The position numbers and the translations under genes were made by a program. The notes beneath the pieces are model-generated. The model was not told where the DNA came from, made no database searches, and worked only from the letters and a program-made list of their open reading frames with translations. 64,000 nucleotides of DNA from assembly GCF_000010085.1 (NCBI RefSeq), contig NC_007712.1:1426001-1490000 (forward strand), written 5' to 3'. Source of the DNA: Sodalis glossinidius str. 'morsitans'. GTDB taxonomy: Bacteria; Pseudomonadota; Gammaproteobacteria; Enterobacterales; Enterobacteriaceae. Of this stretch, positions 1 to 8,823 are shown piece by piece (positions within the stretch are counted from its first letter, which is position 1; each line of letters begins with the position of its first letter).

Positions 1-640
1 CAGCCAGGGCGGGGTGCTGGACCAGCCAGCCATGAAGATGGCGAATTTGCTGGTGGGCAATGCGCCCGATGCCGCGGTGCTGGAAATTACCCCGGGGCAG
101 TTTTGCGCCGAGATCCCACCCGGGCTGGTTGGCGCTGACCGGCGCGGATTGTCACGCCCTGCTGGATGGTAAACCTCTCTGGACCGGCTGGCGTTTTGCG
201 GTACGGGCCGGGGCAGCAGGTGAAATTGGCCTTGCCGAAACACGGCATGCGCAGCTATCTGGCGGTGTCCGGCGGCTTTGACGTCCCGCCGGTGCTGCAA
301 TCGCGCAGTACCTATAGCAAAGCGGCGATTGGCGGTCTGGAGGGCAGATGGGTGCGCGACGGCTACAGGCTGTCGGTCGGCCGCAACGGCTGCCGACGCT
401 GCAAATGGGGATAAAACAGTTGCTGTTCGGCAACCGCGTACGGGCGCTGCCGGGGCCGGAGTATCAGGAATTCAGCGCCGAGGCGCGCGATGCGTTTTGG
501 CGTGTCGCCTGGCAATTGAGTCCACAAAGTAACCGCATGGGCTACCGTCTGCTGGGCAGCGTCCTACAGCGCACCGCCGACCGGGAGCTTCTGTCCCACG
601 GCGTGTTGCCCGGTGTGGTGCAGGTCCCCCCCCCCGGCAC
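1..640 (+). pseudogene. pxpC: 5-oxoprolinase subunit C remnant (pxpC/ybgK), truncated at both window edge and 3' end
   Basis: PxpC acts with PxpA and PxpB in ATP-dependent cleavage of 5-oxoproline to glutamate. PxpC-like segments appear in order in different frames: NLLVGNAPDAAVLEIT (from base 2), GWLALTGADCHALLDG, then HGMRSYLAVSGGFDVPPV (about 240-290), then KQLLFGNRVRALPGPEY through SQSNRMGYRL to LLPGVVQVP-like sequence ending near 635. At least three frameshifts are therefore needed. The last 80 or so residues of the family are missing, and a C-run (about 627-635) lies at the junction with the end of gltA. The 5' end lies outside the window. E. coli has pxpA, nei and abrB between pxpC and gltA, so a deletion removed them here. 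Non-functional. Confidence 0.85.
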
Positions 641-647
641 GACAGGT

Positions 648-1928
648 TTATTTGCGCTGGCTGTGGAAATCCCGCTGGGCATAGCCGGTGTAGAGCTGGC
701 GCGGACGGGCGATTTTCAGCCCGTCGTCGTGCATTTCTTTCCAGTGGGCTATCCAGCCGACAGTGCGCGCCATGGCGAAAATGACCGTGAACATGGTTGA
801 AGGAATCCCCATGGCTTTCAGAATGATGCCGGAGTAGAAGTCAACGTTGGGATAGAGTTTGCGCTCTTTGAAGTAGGGGTCGTGCAGCGCGATGTGTTCG
901 AGCTCCATGGCCACCGCCAGCAGGTCATCGGAAAGCTTAAGCTCTTTCAATACTTCATGGCAGGTTTCGCGCATCACGGTCGCGCGCGGATCGTAATTTT
1001 TGTACACGCGGTGGCCAAAGCCCATCAGGCGGAACGAATCGTTTTTATCCTTGGCGCGCTTGATGAACTCGGGGATATGCTCCACCTTGTTGATCTCCTC
1101 AAGCATCCGTAGGCAGGCTTCGTTGGCGCCGCCGTGGGCAGGTCCCCATAACGAGGCAATGCCTGCCGCGATACAGGCGAACGGATTGGCGCCCGAAGAG
1201 CCGGCGGTGCGCACCGTTGAGGTAGACGCGTTCTGTTCGTGGTCGGCGTGCAGAATGAGGATACGATCCATGGCGCGTTCCAGCACCGGATTAACCTCAT
1301 AGGTTTCGCACGGCGTGGAGAACATCATATGCAGGAAGTTGCCGGCATAGGACAGATCGTTGCGCGGGTAGATAAATGGCTGGCCGAGCGAATACTTGTA
1401 GCACATGGCGGCTACGGTGGGCATTTTCGACAGCAGGCGAAACGCGGCGATTTCGCGATGGCGTTCAACGTTGACATCCAGCGAGTCATGATAGAACGCC
1501 GCCAGTGCGCCGGTCACTCCGCACATGACCGCCATCGGATGGGAGTCGCGCCGAAAACCGTGGAATAGCCGGGTGATCTGTTCATGAATCATGGTATGGC
1601 GCGTGACGATAGTGCGAAACTCATCATATTGCTCGCGGGTCGGCGCTTCGCCGTTCAGGAGGATATAGCAGACCTCCAGATAGTTCGACTCCAGCGCCAG
1701 CTTGTCGATGGGAAAGCCGCGATGCAGCAAGACGCCTTTGTCGCCATCGATATAGGTGATCTTAGATTCACAGGAGGCGGTGGAGGTGAAGCCGGGATCG
1801 AAGGTGAAATACCCCTGGCTGCCCAGGCTGCGGATATCGATTTCTTTTTCGCCCATGGTGCCCGTTAGCATATCCATGGCGATAGGGTCCTGCCCCTCAG
1901 GGGTAAAAGTCGCTTTACTTTTAGCCAT
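648..1928 (-). CDS. gltA: Citrate synthase
   Basis: Type II (NADH-regulated, hexameric) citrate synthase that condenses acetyl-CoA and oxaloacetate in the cytoplasm. The 426-residue product matches E. coli GltA (427) end to end. The catalytic surroundings are present: WGPAHGGANEA (His about 264), GFGHRVYKNYDPR (His about 305) and PNVDFYSG (Asp about 362). The ATG at 1928 follows a good Shine-Dalgarno (AAGGAGAAT on the minus strand). It is transcribed divergently from sdhCDAB across a 616-base regulatory gap, the usual enterobacterial arrangement. The last few residues (QRDFHSQRK) differ slightly from E. coli but the length is normal. Intact. Confidence 0.98.
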   Translation of the reverse strand: MAKSKATFTPEGQDPIAMDMLTGTMGEKEIDIRSLGSQGYFTFDPGFTSTASCESKITYIDGDKGVLLHRGFPIDKLALESNYLEVCYILLNGEAPTREQYDEFRTIVTRHTMIHEQITRLFHGFRRDSHPMAVMCGVTGALAAFYHDSLDVNVERHREIAAFRLLSKMPTVAAMCYKYSLGQPFIYPRNDLSYAGNFLHMMFSTPCETYEVNPVLERAMDRILILHADHEQNASTSTVRTAGSSGANPFACIAAGIASLWGPAHGGANEACLRMLEEINKVEHIPEFIKRAKDKNDSFRLMGFGHRVYKNYDPRATVMRETCHEVLKELKLSDDLLAVAMELEHIALHDPYFKERKLYPNVDFYSGIILKAMGIPSTMFTVIFAMARTVGWIAHWKEMHDDGLKIARPRQLYTGYAQRDFHSQRK

Positions 1929-2544
1929 TATATTCTCCTTAGCGCGTATAAACTCAATCTTTCACCACGGGCAGCTTACTGACCCCGGCGTTTTTTCTAC
2001 CGTCCGTGCCGAACATGCCGATAAGCCTGATGCAAAGCGCAGCCTGACGCTTCACCCGTAAAGGTAGAACGAACGGTTTGCCTTGGGTGGTGAAGATTTA
2101 TCGAAAATATTATTTGCTATTAATGGGCATCTTAACCTGTGGGTCAAGGAGCTTTTCACACTGTTGCATAAACTTAATCTTGGAGGAAGTGTGCCGTTAC
2201 TCGATAAGCGAGTTATAGCATAGAAGCGGGATGGCTTGTAATCAAAATGTTATTTTATTGTCAATGTGGATGTATACCCTTATAGGAAATGTGAGAATCG
2301 TGACGGTGCTCACTAAATCGTTCAAATGTTAACAAACTATTTGTATGGTAATTGTAATCATAATGTGAAAGCCATATACTTCAACAAGGTCTCCGGAACT
2401 CCCTGTAGTAGGAGCATACAGCGTTATTTAACGCGTCATTTACGCACAAGGAATTGTGATTTTAGCACATGACGTCGCATGGTTTATCCTGTTAACGCTG
2501 TCTGATCCAGCCAGGACCGGAGGAAGGAAAATAATAATAGCTGT
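1929..2544. promoter_or_regulatory. gltA-sdhC divergent regulatory region
   Basis: No gene is seen in this 616-base gap. It must hold the divergent promoters of gltA (leftward) and sdhC (rightward). It is GC-rich near gltA and AT-rich from about 2090 to 2400. A cluster of GTTA/GTAA motifs at 2326-2362, including GTTAACAAAC, is compatible with ArcA-type direct-repeat binding, known for E. coli sdh. That site is inferred from sequence likeness only. RyhB/Spot42-type control of the sdhC leader is known in relatives but cannot be shown here. Confidence 0.5.
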
Positions 2545-2931
2545 GTGGGAAAAACCGTGAAAAAACAAAGGCCTGTCAACTTGGATCTGCAAACGATCCG
2601 GTTCCCCGTAACTGCAATAGTATCCATTCTTCATCGCGTTTCCGGCGTCATCATGTTTGTTGCTATCGGTATCCTGCTGTGGGTTCTCGGATTATCTCTC
2701 TCTTCCCCCGAAGGTTTCATTCAGGCGGCCGCCATGATGGACAGCTTTATCGTCAAATTCATCTTTTGGGGAATTTTGACCGCGCTGGCCTATCACACGT
2801 TGTGCGGTATCCGTCACATGCTGATGGATTTCGGCTATCTGGAAGAAACGTTGGCGATGGGTAAAACCACCGCAAATGTTACATTTTTGCTAACTGTCGT
2901 GCTATCTATATTGGCTGGAGTCCTCGTATGA
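2545..2931 (+). CDS. sdhC: Succinate dehydrogenase cytochrome b556 subunit
   Basis: Membrane anchor of succinate:quinone oxidoreductase; with SdhD it binds heme b and ubiquinone. The 128 residues align with E. coli SdhC from VKKQRPVNLDLQTIRFP onward, with three membrane helices. The heme-ligand His lies in LTALAYHTLCGIRHMLMDFGY. The start is taken as GTG at 2545, which gives the family length. GTG at 2557 is an alternative. An AGGAAGGA-type ribosome site lies at 2520-2529. It overlaps sdhD by 4 bases (ATGA). First gene of sdhCDAB-sucABCD. Intact. Confidence 0.95.
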   Translation: MGKTVKKQRPVNLDLQTIRFPVTAIVSILHRVSGVIMFVAIGILLWVLGLSLSSPEGFIQAAAMMDSFIVKFIFWGILTALAYHTLCGIRHMLMDFGYLEETLAMGKTTANVTFLLTVVLSILAGVLV

Positions 2932-3275
2932 TAAGCAATGCTTCGGCATTAGGACGTAACGGAGTACATGAGTGGCTATTGGTTCGTGCATCTGCCATCG
3001 TTATTTGCCTTTATATTATTTATCTGCTCGGTTTTATCCTGTTGGCAGATACTCTCACCTATGACGTCTGGCGAGGTTTTTTCGCCACCCCTATGACGAA
3101 AGTCTTTACCCTGCTGACCTTGTTTTCCATCCTGGTGCACACCTGGATCGGCATGTGGCAGGTATTAACGGATTACATCAAGCCCCTGGCGCTGCGGCTG
3201 CTGCTGCAACTGACTATCGTTATCGTGCTCATGGTTTATTTACTTTATGGAACTGTCGTGGTGTGGGGGGCGTAG
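2928..3275 (+). CDS. sdhD: Succinate dehydrogenase membrane anchor subunit
   Basis: Second membrane anchor of complex II. 115 residues, the same length as E. coli SdhD, with three hydrophobic helices. It carries the VHEWLLVRASA N-terminal motif and the heme/quinone-site segment HTWIGMWQVLTDYIKP. The ATG overlaps the sdhC stop (ATGA), so translation is coupled. The next gene, sdhA, starts 3 bases after the stop. Intact. Confidence 0.96.
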   Translation: MISNASALGRNGVHEWLLVRASAIVICLYIIYLLGFILLADTLTYDVWRGFFATPMTKVFTLLTLFSILVHTWIGMWQVLTDYIKPLALRLLLQLTIVIVLMVYLLYGTVVVWGA

Positions 3276-3278
3276 TCA

Positions 3279-5045
3279 ATGTCATTGCCGGTGAGAGAGT
3301 TTGACGCCGTAGTAATCGGCGCAGGAGGCGCAGGTATGCGCGCCGCGCTACAGATCTCCCAGATGGGACTCTCCTGCGCGTTAATTTCAAAAGTTTTTCC
3401 TACACGTTCCCATACGGTATCAGCGCAGGGCGGTATCACCGTCGCGCTCGGCAACAGCCATGAAGACGACTGGCAGTGGCATATGTACGATACGGTCAAA
3501 GGATCCGATTACATCGGCGACCAGGACGCTATCGAATACATGTGCAAAACCGGTCCGGAAGCGGTGCTGGAACTGGAGCATATGGGACTGCCGTTTTCCC
3601 GCCTTGACGACGGGCGTATCTACCAGCGTCCGTTCGGCGGCCAGTCGCTTAACTACGGCGGCGAACAGGCCGCACGCACCGCCGCCGCCGCGGACCGGAC
3701 CGGGCATGCGCTGCTGCATACGCTCTATCAGCAGAACCTGAAAAACCACACCACCATCTTTTCCGAGTGGTACTCCCTCGACCTGGTGAAAAACCAGGAT
3801 GGCGGCATCGTAGGCTGCACCGCGCTGTGTATTGAAACTAGTGAAGTGGTGTATTTCAAGGCGCGGGCGACCATTCTCGCCACCGGCGGCGCCGGACGCA
3901 TCTACCAATCCACGACCAACGCCCACATCAATACCGGCGACGGCGTCGGCATGGCGCTGCGCGCGGGGGTGCCGGTCCAGGATATGGAAATGTGGCAGTT
4001 TCACCCCACCGGCATCGCCGGCACCGGGGTACTGGTCACCGAGGGCTGCCGCGGTGAAGGCGGTTACCTGCTGAACAAGCACGGCGAGCGCTTTATGGAA
4101 CGTTACGCTCCGAATGCCAAAGATCTGGCGGGCCGCGATGTGGTCGCCCGCTCGATTATGATTGAAATCCGCGAAGGCCGCGGCTGCGAGGGGCCTTGGG
4201 GGCCGCATGCAAAACTGAAGCTGAACCATTTAGGCAAAGAGGTTCTTGAATCGCGTTTGCCGGGGATCCTGGAACTGTCGCGCACGTTTGCCCACGTGGA
4301 CCCGGTGAAGGAGCCGATTCCGGTCATTCCCACCTGCCATTACATGATGGGGGGGATCCCGACTAAAGTGAGCGGCCAGGCGATCACCGTCAACGCCCAG
4401 GGTGAAGACGTGGTTATCCCCGGCCTGTTCGCGGTAGGTGAAATCGCCTGCGTCTCGGTGCACGGCGCGAACCGCCTGGGCGGCAATTCGCTGCTGGACC
4501 TGGTGGTGTTCGGCCGCGCGGTGGGAATGCATTTGCAGGAGTCGCTGATGGAGCAGGGACCGACGCGCGATGCCAGCGACGACGATATCGAGGCGTCGCT
4601 GAGCCGCTATCACCGCTGGAACAACAATCGCAGCGGCGAAAATCCGGTCGAGATCCGAAAAGCTCTGCAGGCCTGTATGCAAAACAACTTCTCGGTATTC
4701 CGCGAAGGGGATGCCATGGCCAAAGGGCTGGTGGAGCTAAAGGAGATCCGCGAACGTTTGCATCATGCCCGTCTTGACGATACCTCGACGGAATTCAACA
4801 CCCAGCGCGTAGAGTGTCTGGAGCTGGATAACCTGATGGAAACCGCTTACTCCACCGCGCTGTCGGCGAATTTCCGCACCGAAAGCCGCGGCGCCCACAG
4901 CCGTTTCGACTTCCCGGACCGCGACGATGAAAACTGGCTGTGCCACTCGCTGTATTTACCCGAAAGCGACAGCATGACGCGTCGTAAGGTCAATATGCAA
5001 CCGACATTACGCCTGGCGTTCCCGCCGAAAGTGCGTACCTACTAG
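3279..5045 (+). CDS. sdhA: Succinate dehydrogenase flavoprotein subunit
   Basis: Catalytic subunit that oxidises succinate to fumarate on covalently bound FAD, at the inner face of the inner membrane. It has 588 residues, as in E. coli. The FAD-binding Rossmann motif VIGAGGAGMRAAL lies at residues 12-24. RSHTVSAQGG carries the flavinylated His (about 45). The substrate and active-site segments HPTGIAGTG and CHYMMGGIPT, and the C-terminal SRGAHSRFDFPDRDDENW, are conserved. Start ATG at 3279. SdhB follows 15 bases downstream. Intact. Confidence 0.98.
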   Translation: MSLPVREFDAVVIGAGGAGMRAALQISQMGLSCALISKVFPTRSHTVSAQGGITVALGNSHEDDWQWHMYDTVKGSDYIGDQDAIEYMCKTGPEAVLELEHMGLPFSRLDDGRIYQRPFGGQSLNYGGEQAARTAAAADRTGHALLHTLYQQNLKNHTTIFSEWYSLDLVKNQDGGIVGCTALCIETSEVVYFKARATILATGGAGRIYQSTTNAHINTGDGVGMALRAGVPVQDMEMWQFHPTGIAGTGVLVTEGCRGEGGYLLNKHGERFMERYAPNAKDLAGRDVVARSIMIEIREGRGCEGPWGPHAKLKLNHLGKEVLESRLPGILELSRTFAHVDPVKEPIPVIPTCHYMMGGIPTKVSGQAITVNAQGEDVVIPGLFAVGEIACVSVHGANRLGGNSLLDLVVFGRAVGMHLQESLMEQGPTRDASDDDIEASLSRYHRWNNNRSGENPVEIRKALQACMQNNFSVFREGDAMAKGLVELKEIRERLHHARLDDTSTEFNTQRVECLELDNLMETAYSTALSANFRTESRGAHSRFDFPDRDDENWLCHSLYLPESDSMTRRKVNMQPTLRLAFPPKVRTY

Positions 5046-5060
5046 GGTGGAGGATGAATC

Positions 5061-5777
5061 ATGAAGGTTGAATTTTCCATCTATCGCTACAATCCCGATG
5101 TCGACGATAAGCCGCGCATGCAGGACTACACCCTCACCGTGGAAGAGGGGCGCGATATGATGCTGCTGGATGCCTTAATCCAGCTTAAAGAGCAGGATCC
5201 AAGCCTGTCGTTCCGCCGCTCCTGCCGTGAGGGGGTTTGTGGCTCAGACGGCGTCAATATGAACGGCAAAAACGGTTTGGCGTGCATAACGCCGCTGTCG
5301 ATGTTGCGCAAGGGCGACCATAAAGTCGTCATTCGCCCGCTGCCCGGGCTGCCGGTCATCCGCGATTTGGTGGTGGATATGGGGCAGTTCTACGCCCAGT
5401 ACGAGAAGATTAAGCCCTTCTTGATAAACAGCGGCCGCAACCCGCCGGCGCGTGAGCATCTGCAATCGCCGGAACAGCGCGCCAAGCTGGACGGGCTATA
5501 TGAATGTATTCTCTGCGCCTGCTGTTCCACGTCCTGCCCGTCTTTCTGGTGGAACCCCGATAAATTTATCGGGCCGGCGGGGCTTCTTGCTTCCTATCGT
5601 TTCCTTATCGACAACCGCGACACCCATCAGCAGGTGCGGTTGGATGATCTGAACGACGCTTTCAGCGTTTTCCGCTGTCACAGCATCATGAATTGTGTCA
5701 GCGTATGCCCCAAAGGGCTTAACCCCACCAAGGCTATCGGTCATATCAAGAGTATGCTGGTGAACTATAGCGCCTGA
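5061..5777 (+). CDS. sdhB: Succinate dehydrogenase iron-sulfur subunit
   Basis: Electron-transfer subunit linking SdhA to the membrane quinone site. 238 residues, the normal length. Cysteines for [2Fe-2S] lie in SCREGVCGSDGVNMNGKNG plus AC. Those for [4Fe-4S] and [3Fe-4S] lie in CILCACCSTSCPSFWW and CHSIMNCVSVCPKGLNP. The ribosome site GGAGGATGA precedes ATG 5061. Fourth gene of the sdh operon. A 220-base gap with a hairpin separates it from sucA. Intact. Confidence 0.98.
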   Translation: MKVEFSIYRYNPDVDDKPRMQDYTLTVEEGRDMMLLDALIQLKEQDPSLSFRRSCREGVCGSDGVNMNGKNGLACITPLSMLRKGDHKVVIRPLPGLPVIRDLVVDMGQFYAQYEKIKPFLINSGRNPPAREHLQSPEQRAKLDGLYECILCACCSTSCPSFWWNPDKFIGPAGLLASYRFLIDNRDTHQQVRLDDLNDAFSVFRCHSIMNCVSVCPKGLNPTKAIGHIKSMLVNYSA

Positions 5778-5830
5778 CGGGCGCAATCTGCTCCCCGTTC
5801 GCTGTAGCAGTCGGGGGGCAGTGCAGGAAG

Positions 5831-5884
5831 CCTTTGAAAAACGGTTAGTGGGCCCGGGCCCCGCGGCCAGCTGCTTTTCAAAGG
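5831..5884 (+). other. Large GC-rich inverted repeat between sdhB and sucA
   Basis: Perfect 10-base arms, CCTTTGAAAA (5831-5840) and TTTTCAAAGG (5875-5884), enclose a 34-base loop that itself contains self-complementary GGGCCCGGGCCCC. No T-tract follows, so it is not a typical terminator. In an sdh-suc transcript it would form a stable hairpin, possibly a processing or stability element. That role is inferred. Confidence 0.6.
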
Positions 5885-5997
5885 TTCCTTCGGCAAAGAT
5901 GACCTCTCAGGGGTAATCCGCTGGCTGAACCGCTTATATGTTATCCGATTACGGGTTAACCACGGCGAAAACTGAAGCTTAACAAGCTTAAGGGATC

Positions 5998-8808
5998 ATG
6001 ATGCAGAACGGCGCAATGAAGGCCTGGCTGGATTCCTCCTATCTGGCGGGCGCAAACCAGTCCTACATAGAGCAGCTCTATGAAGATTTTTTGACGGATC
6101 CTGACTCTGTCGATGCGAGCTGGCGTGCAATATTTAAACAGCTACCGACCGCGGGCGTCAGCCCCGATCACCTCCACTCCAAAACGCGGGAATACTTCTG
6201 CCATCTGGCGAAAGATGCCACACGCTATACCGCCTCGGTCAACGATCCGGATATCGATTCAAAGCAGGTGAAAGTCCTGCAGCTCATCAATGCTTTCCGT
6301 TTCCGCGGGCATCAGCATGCCAATCTGGATCCTCTGGAGCTGTGGAAACAGGAAACGGTTCCCGATCTTGATCCTGCTTTCCATAACCTCACCGAGGCTG
6401 ATTCCCAGGAAACTTTCAACGTGGGGTCGTTCGCCATCGGTCGCGACACCATGAAACTGGCGGATTTGTATGAGGCGCTGAAAAAGACCTATTGCGGCGC
6501 CATCGGCGCCGAGTATATGCACATCACCAATACTGAAGAAAAACGCTGGATCCAGCAGCGTATCGAGTCGGTGGTGGGACAGCCGAGTTTCAGCCGCGAC
6601 GAGAAAACGCGTTTTCTCGCCGAGCTGACCGCGGCGGAAGGGATTGAACGCTATCTGGGCGCCAAGTTCCCGGGCGCTAAGCGCTTCTCGCTGGAAGGCG
6701 GCGATGCGCTGATTCCGATGTTAAAAGAGATGGTGCGCTATGCCGGCAGCAACGGTACGCGGGAAGTGGTGCTAGGCATGGCACATCGCGGCCGCCTGAA
6801 CGTGCTGGTCAATGTGCTGGGCAAGAAGCCGCAGGACCTGTTCGACGAGTTCGCTGGCAAGCATAAAGAGCACTTGGGCACCGGTGACGTGAAGTACCAT
6901 CAGGGCTTCTCCTCCGACGTCGAAACCGAGGGCGGGCTGGTGCATCTGGCGTTGGAGTTCAACCCCTCCCATCTTGAGATCGTAAGCCCGGTGGTCATGG
7001 GCTCGGTTCGCGCACGTATCGACCGGCTGGATGAGCAGAGCAGCAGTATGGTACTGCCGATCACGCTGCACGGCGATGCCGCTATCAGCGGCCAGGGCGT
7101 GGTCCAGGAAACGCTGAACATGTCCAAGGTGCGCGGTTACGACGTGGGCGGGACGGTGCGTGTCGTTATCAATAACCAGGTGGGTTTCACCACCTCGAAT
7201 CCTAACGACGCGCGCTCTACCCAGTACTGTACCGATATCGCCAAGATGGTGCAGGCGCCGATTTTCCACGTCAACGCCGATGATCCCGAAGCGGTAGCGT
7301 TCGTCACCCGCGTGGCGTTGGATTTCCGCAATACCTTCAAGCGCGACGTCATGATCGATTTGGTGTGCTATCGCCGCCACGGCCATAACGAGGCCGATGA
7401 GCCGAGCGCCACCCAGCCGCTGATGTACCAGAAAATTAAAAAACACCCGACGCCGCGCAAGATCTATGCCGACCGCCTGGAGCGCGACGGCATTATCACT
7501 CTCGCCGACGCCACTGAACAGGTCAATGTGTTCCGCGACGCGCTGGATCAGGGCGAGTGCGTGGTGAAAGAGTGGCGGCAGATGAATATGCACTCCTTCG
7601 CCTGGCAGCGCTATCTCAATCATGACTGGGACGAAGACTACCCCAGCCAGGTGGAAAGTAAGCGTTTGCAGGCGCTGGCGCACCGCATCAGCGAAGTGCC
7701 GGCCGGCGTCGAAATGCAGCCGCGGGTAGCCAAGATTTATCACGATCGCGCTGCGATGGCGCACGGTGAAAAGCTTTTCGATTGGGGCGGCGCCGAGACG
7801 CTGGCTTACGCCACGCTGGTGGATGAGGGGATCCCCATCCGCCTGTCGGGAGAGGACACCGCCCGCGGCACGTTCTTCCATCGCCACGCGGTGGTGCATA
7901 ACCAGAAGAATGGCTCCAGCTACACTCCGTTGGCCAATGTCCACAACGGTCAGGGCAGCTTCCGTGTTTGGGACTCGGTGTTGTCGGAGGAGGCGGTGCT
8001 GGCGTTTGAATACGGTTACGCCACCGCCGAGCCGCGCACTTTGGTAATTTGGGAAGCGCAGTTTGGCGACTTCGCCAACGGCGCCCAGGTAGTTATCGAT
8101 CAATTTATCAGTTCCGGGGAGCAGAAATGGGGACGGATGTGCGGGCTGGTGATGCTGCTGCCCCACGGCTATGAAGGGCAGGGACCGGAGCACTCCTCCG
8201 CCCGTCTGGAGCGCTATCTCCAACTGTGTGCGGAACAAAATATGCAGGTCTGCGTCCCGTCGACGCCGGCGCAGGTCTATCATATGCTCCGCCGTCAGGC
8301 GCTGCGCAATATGCGCCGGCCGCTGATTGTCATGTCGCCCAAGTCGCTGCTGCGCCATCCTCTGGCTATCTCGTCGCTTGATGAATTGGCCAACAGCATG
8401 TTCCAGCCCGCCATTGGCGAAGTGGACGATATCGACCCGCAGGGCGTTAAACGCGTCGTGATGTGTTCCGGCAAAGTCTACTATGATCTCTTGGATCAAC
8501 GGCGTAAAAACGGGCAGCAAGACGTGGCCATCGTGCGTATTGAGCAGCTCTATCCGTTCCCGCTGCAGGCGGTTCGGGAGGCGCTGGCCCCCTATGCGCA
8601 TGTTGACGATTTCGTCTGGTGCCAGGAAGAGCCGCAGAATCAGGGCGCCTGGTATTGCAGCCAGCACCATTTCCGCGAAGTGATATCCGCAGGCGCCGCA
8701 CTGAATTATGCGGGCCGTCCGGCTTCCGCCTCGCCGGCGGTGGGGTATTTGTCCGTGCACCAGACCCAGCAGAAAAATCTGGTCAACGACGCGCTGAACG
8801 TTAATTAA
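5998..8808 (+). CDS. sucA: 2-oxoglutarate dehydrogenase E1 component
   Basis: Thiamine-diphosphate E1 of the 2-oxoglutarate dehydrogenase complex; it decarboxylates 2-oxoglutarate and succinylates the lipoyl group of SucB. 936 residues against 933 in E. coli. Conserved segments include GMAHRGRLNVLVNVLGKKPQ, HGDAAISGQGVVQETLNMS (TPP/Mg site) and CYRRHGHNEADEPSATQP. The C-terminal third ends in SVHQTQQKNLVNDALN. Two ATGs at 5998 and 6001 are possible; E. coli starts at the equivalent of 6001 (MQN). It is followed 15 bases later by sucB. Intact. Confidence 0.98.
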   Translation: MMQNGAMKAWLDSSYLAGANQSYIEQLYEDFLTDPDSVDASWRAIFKQLPTAGVSPDHLHSKTREYFCHLAKDATRYTASVNDPDIDSKQVKVLQLINAFRFRGHQHANLDPLELWKQETVPDLDPAFHNLTEADSQETFNVGSFAIGRDTMKLADLYEALKKTYCGAIGAEYMHITNTEEKRWIQQRIESVVGQPSFSRDEKTRFLAELTAAEGIERYLGAKFPGAKRFSLEGGDALIPMLKEMVRYAGSNGTREVVLGMAHRGRLNVLVNVLGKKPQDLFDEFAGKHKEHLGTGDVKYHQGFSSDVETEGGLVHLALEFNPSHLEIVSPVVMGSVRARIDRLDEQSSSMVLPITLHGDAAISGQGVVQETLNMSKVRGYDVGGTVRVVINNQVGFTTSNPNDARSTQYCTDIAKMVQAPIFHVNADDPEAVAFVTRVALDFRNTFKRDVMIDLVCYRRHGHNEADEPSATQPLMYQKIKKHPTPRKIYADRLERDGIITLADATEQVNVFRDALDQGECVVKEWRQMNMHSFAWQRYLNHDWDEDYPSQVESKRLQALAHRISEVPAGVEMQPRVAKIYHDRAAMAHGEKLFDWGGAETLAYATLVDEGIPIRLSGEDTARGTFFHRHAVVHNQKNGSSYTPLANVHNGQGSFRVWDSVLSEEAVLAFEYGYATAEPRTLVIWEAQFGDFANGAQVVIDQFISSGEQKWGRMCGLVMLLPHGYEGQGPEHSSARLERYLQLCAEQNMQVCVPSTPAQVYHMLRRQALRNMRRPLIVMSPKSLLRHPLAISSLDELANSMFQPAIGEVDDIDPQGVKRVVMCSGKVYYDLLDQRRKNGQQDVAIVRIEQLYPFPLQAVREALAPYAHVDDFVWCQEEPQNQGAWYCSQHHFREVISAGAALNYAGRPASASPAVGYLSVHQTQQKNLVNDALNVN

Positions 8809-8823
8809 CAATAAGGATAGAGA

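Noticed and set aside
3420..4229. 269-codon minus-strand frame opposite sdhA
   Set aside because: Shadow of an intact, conserved gene.
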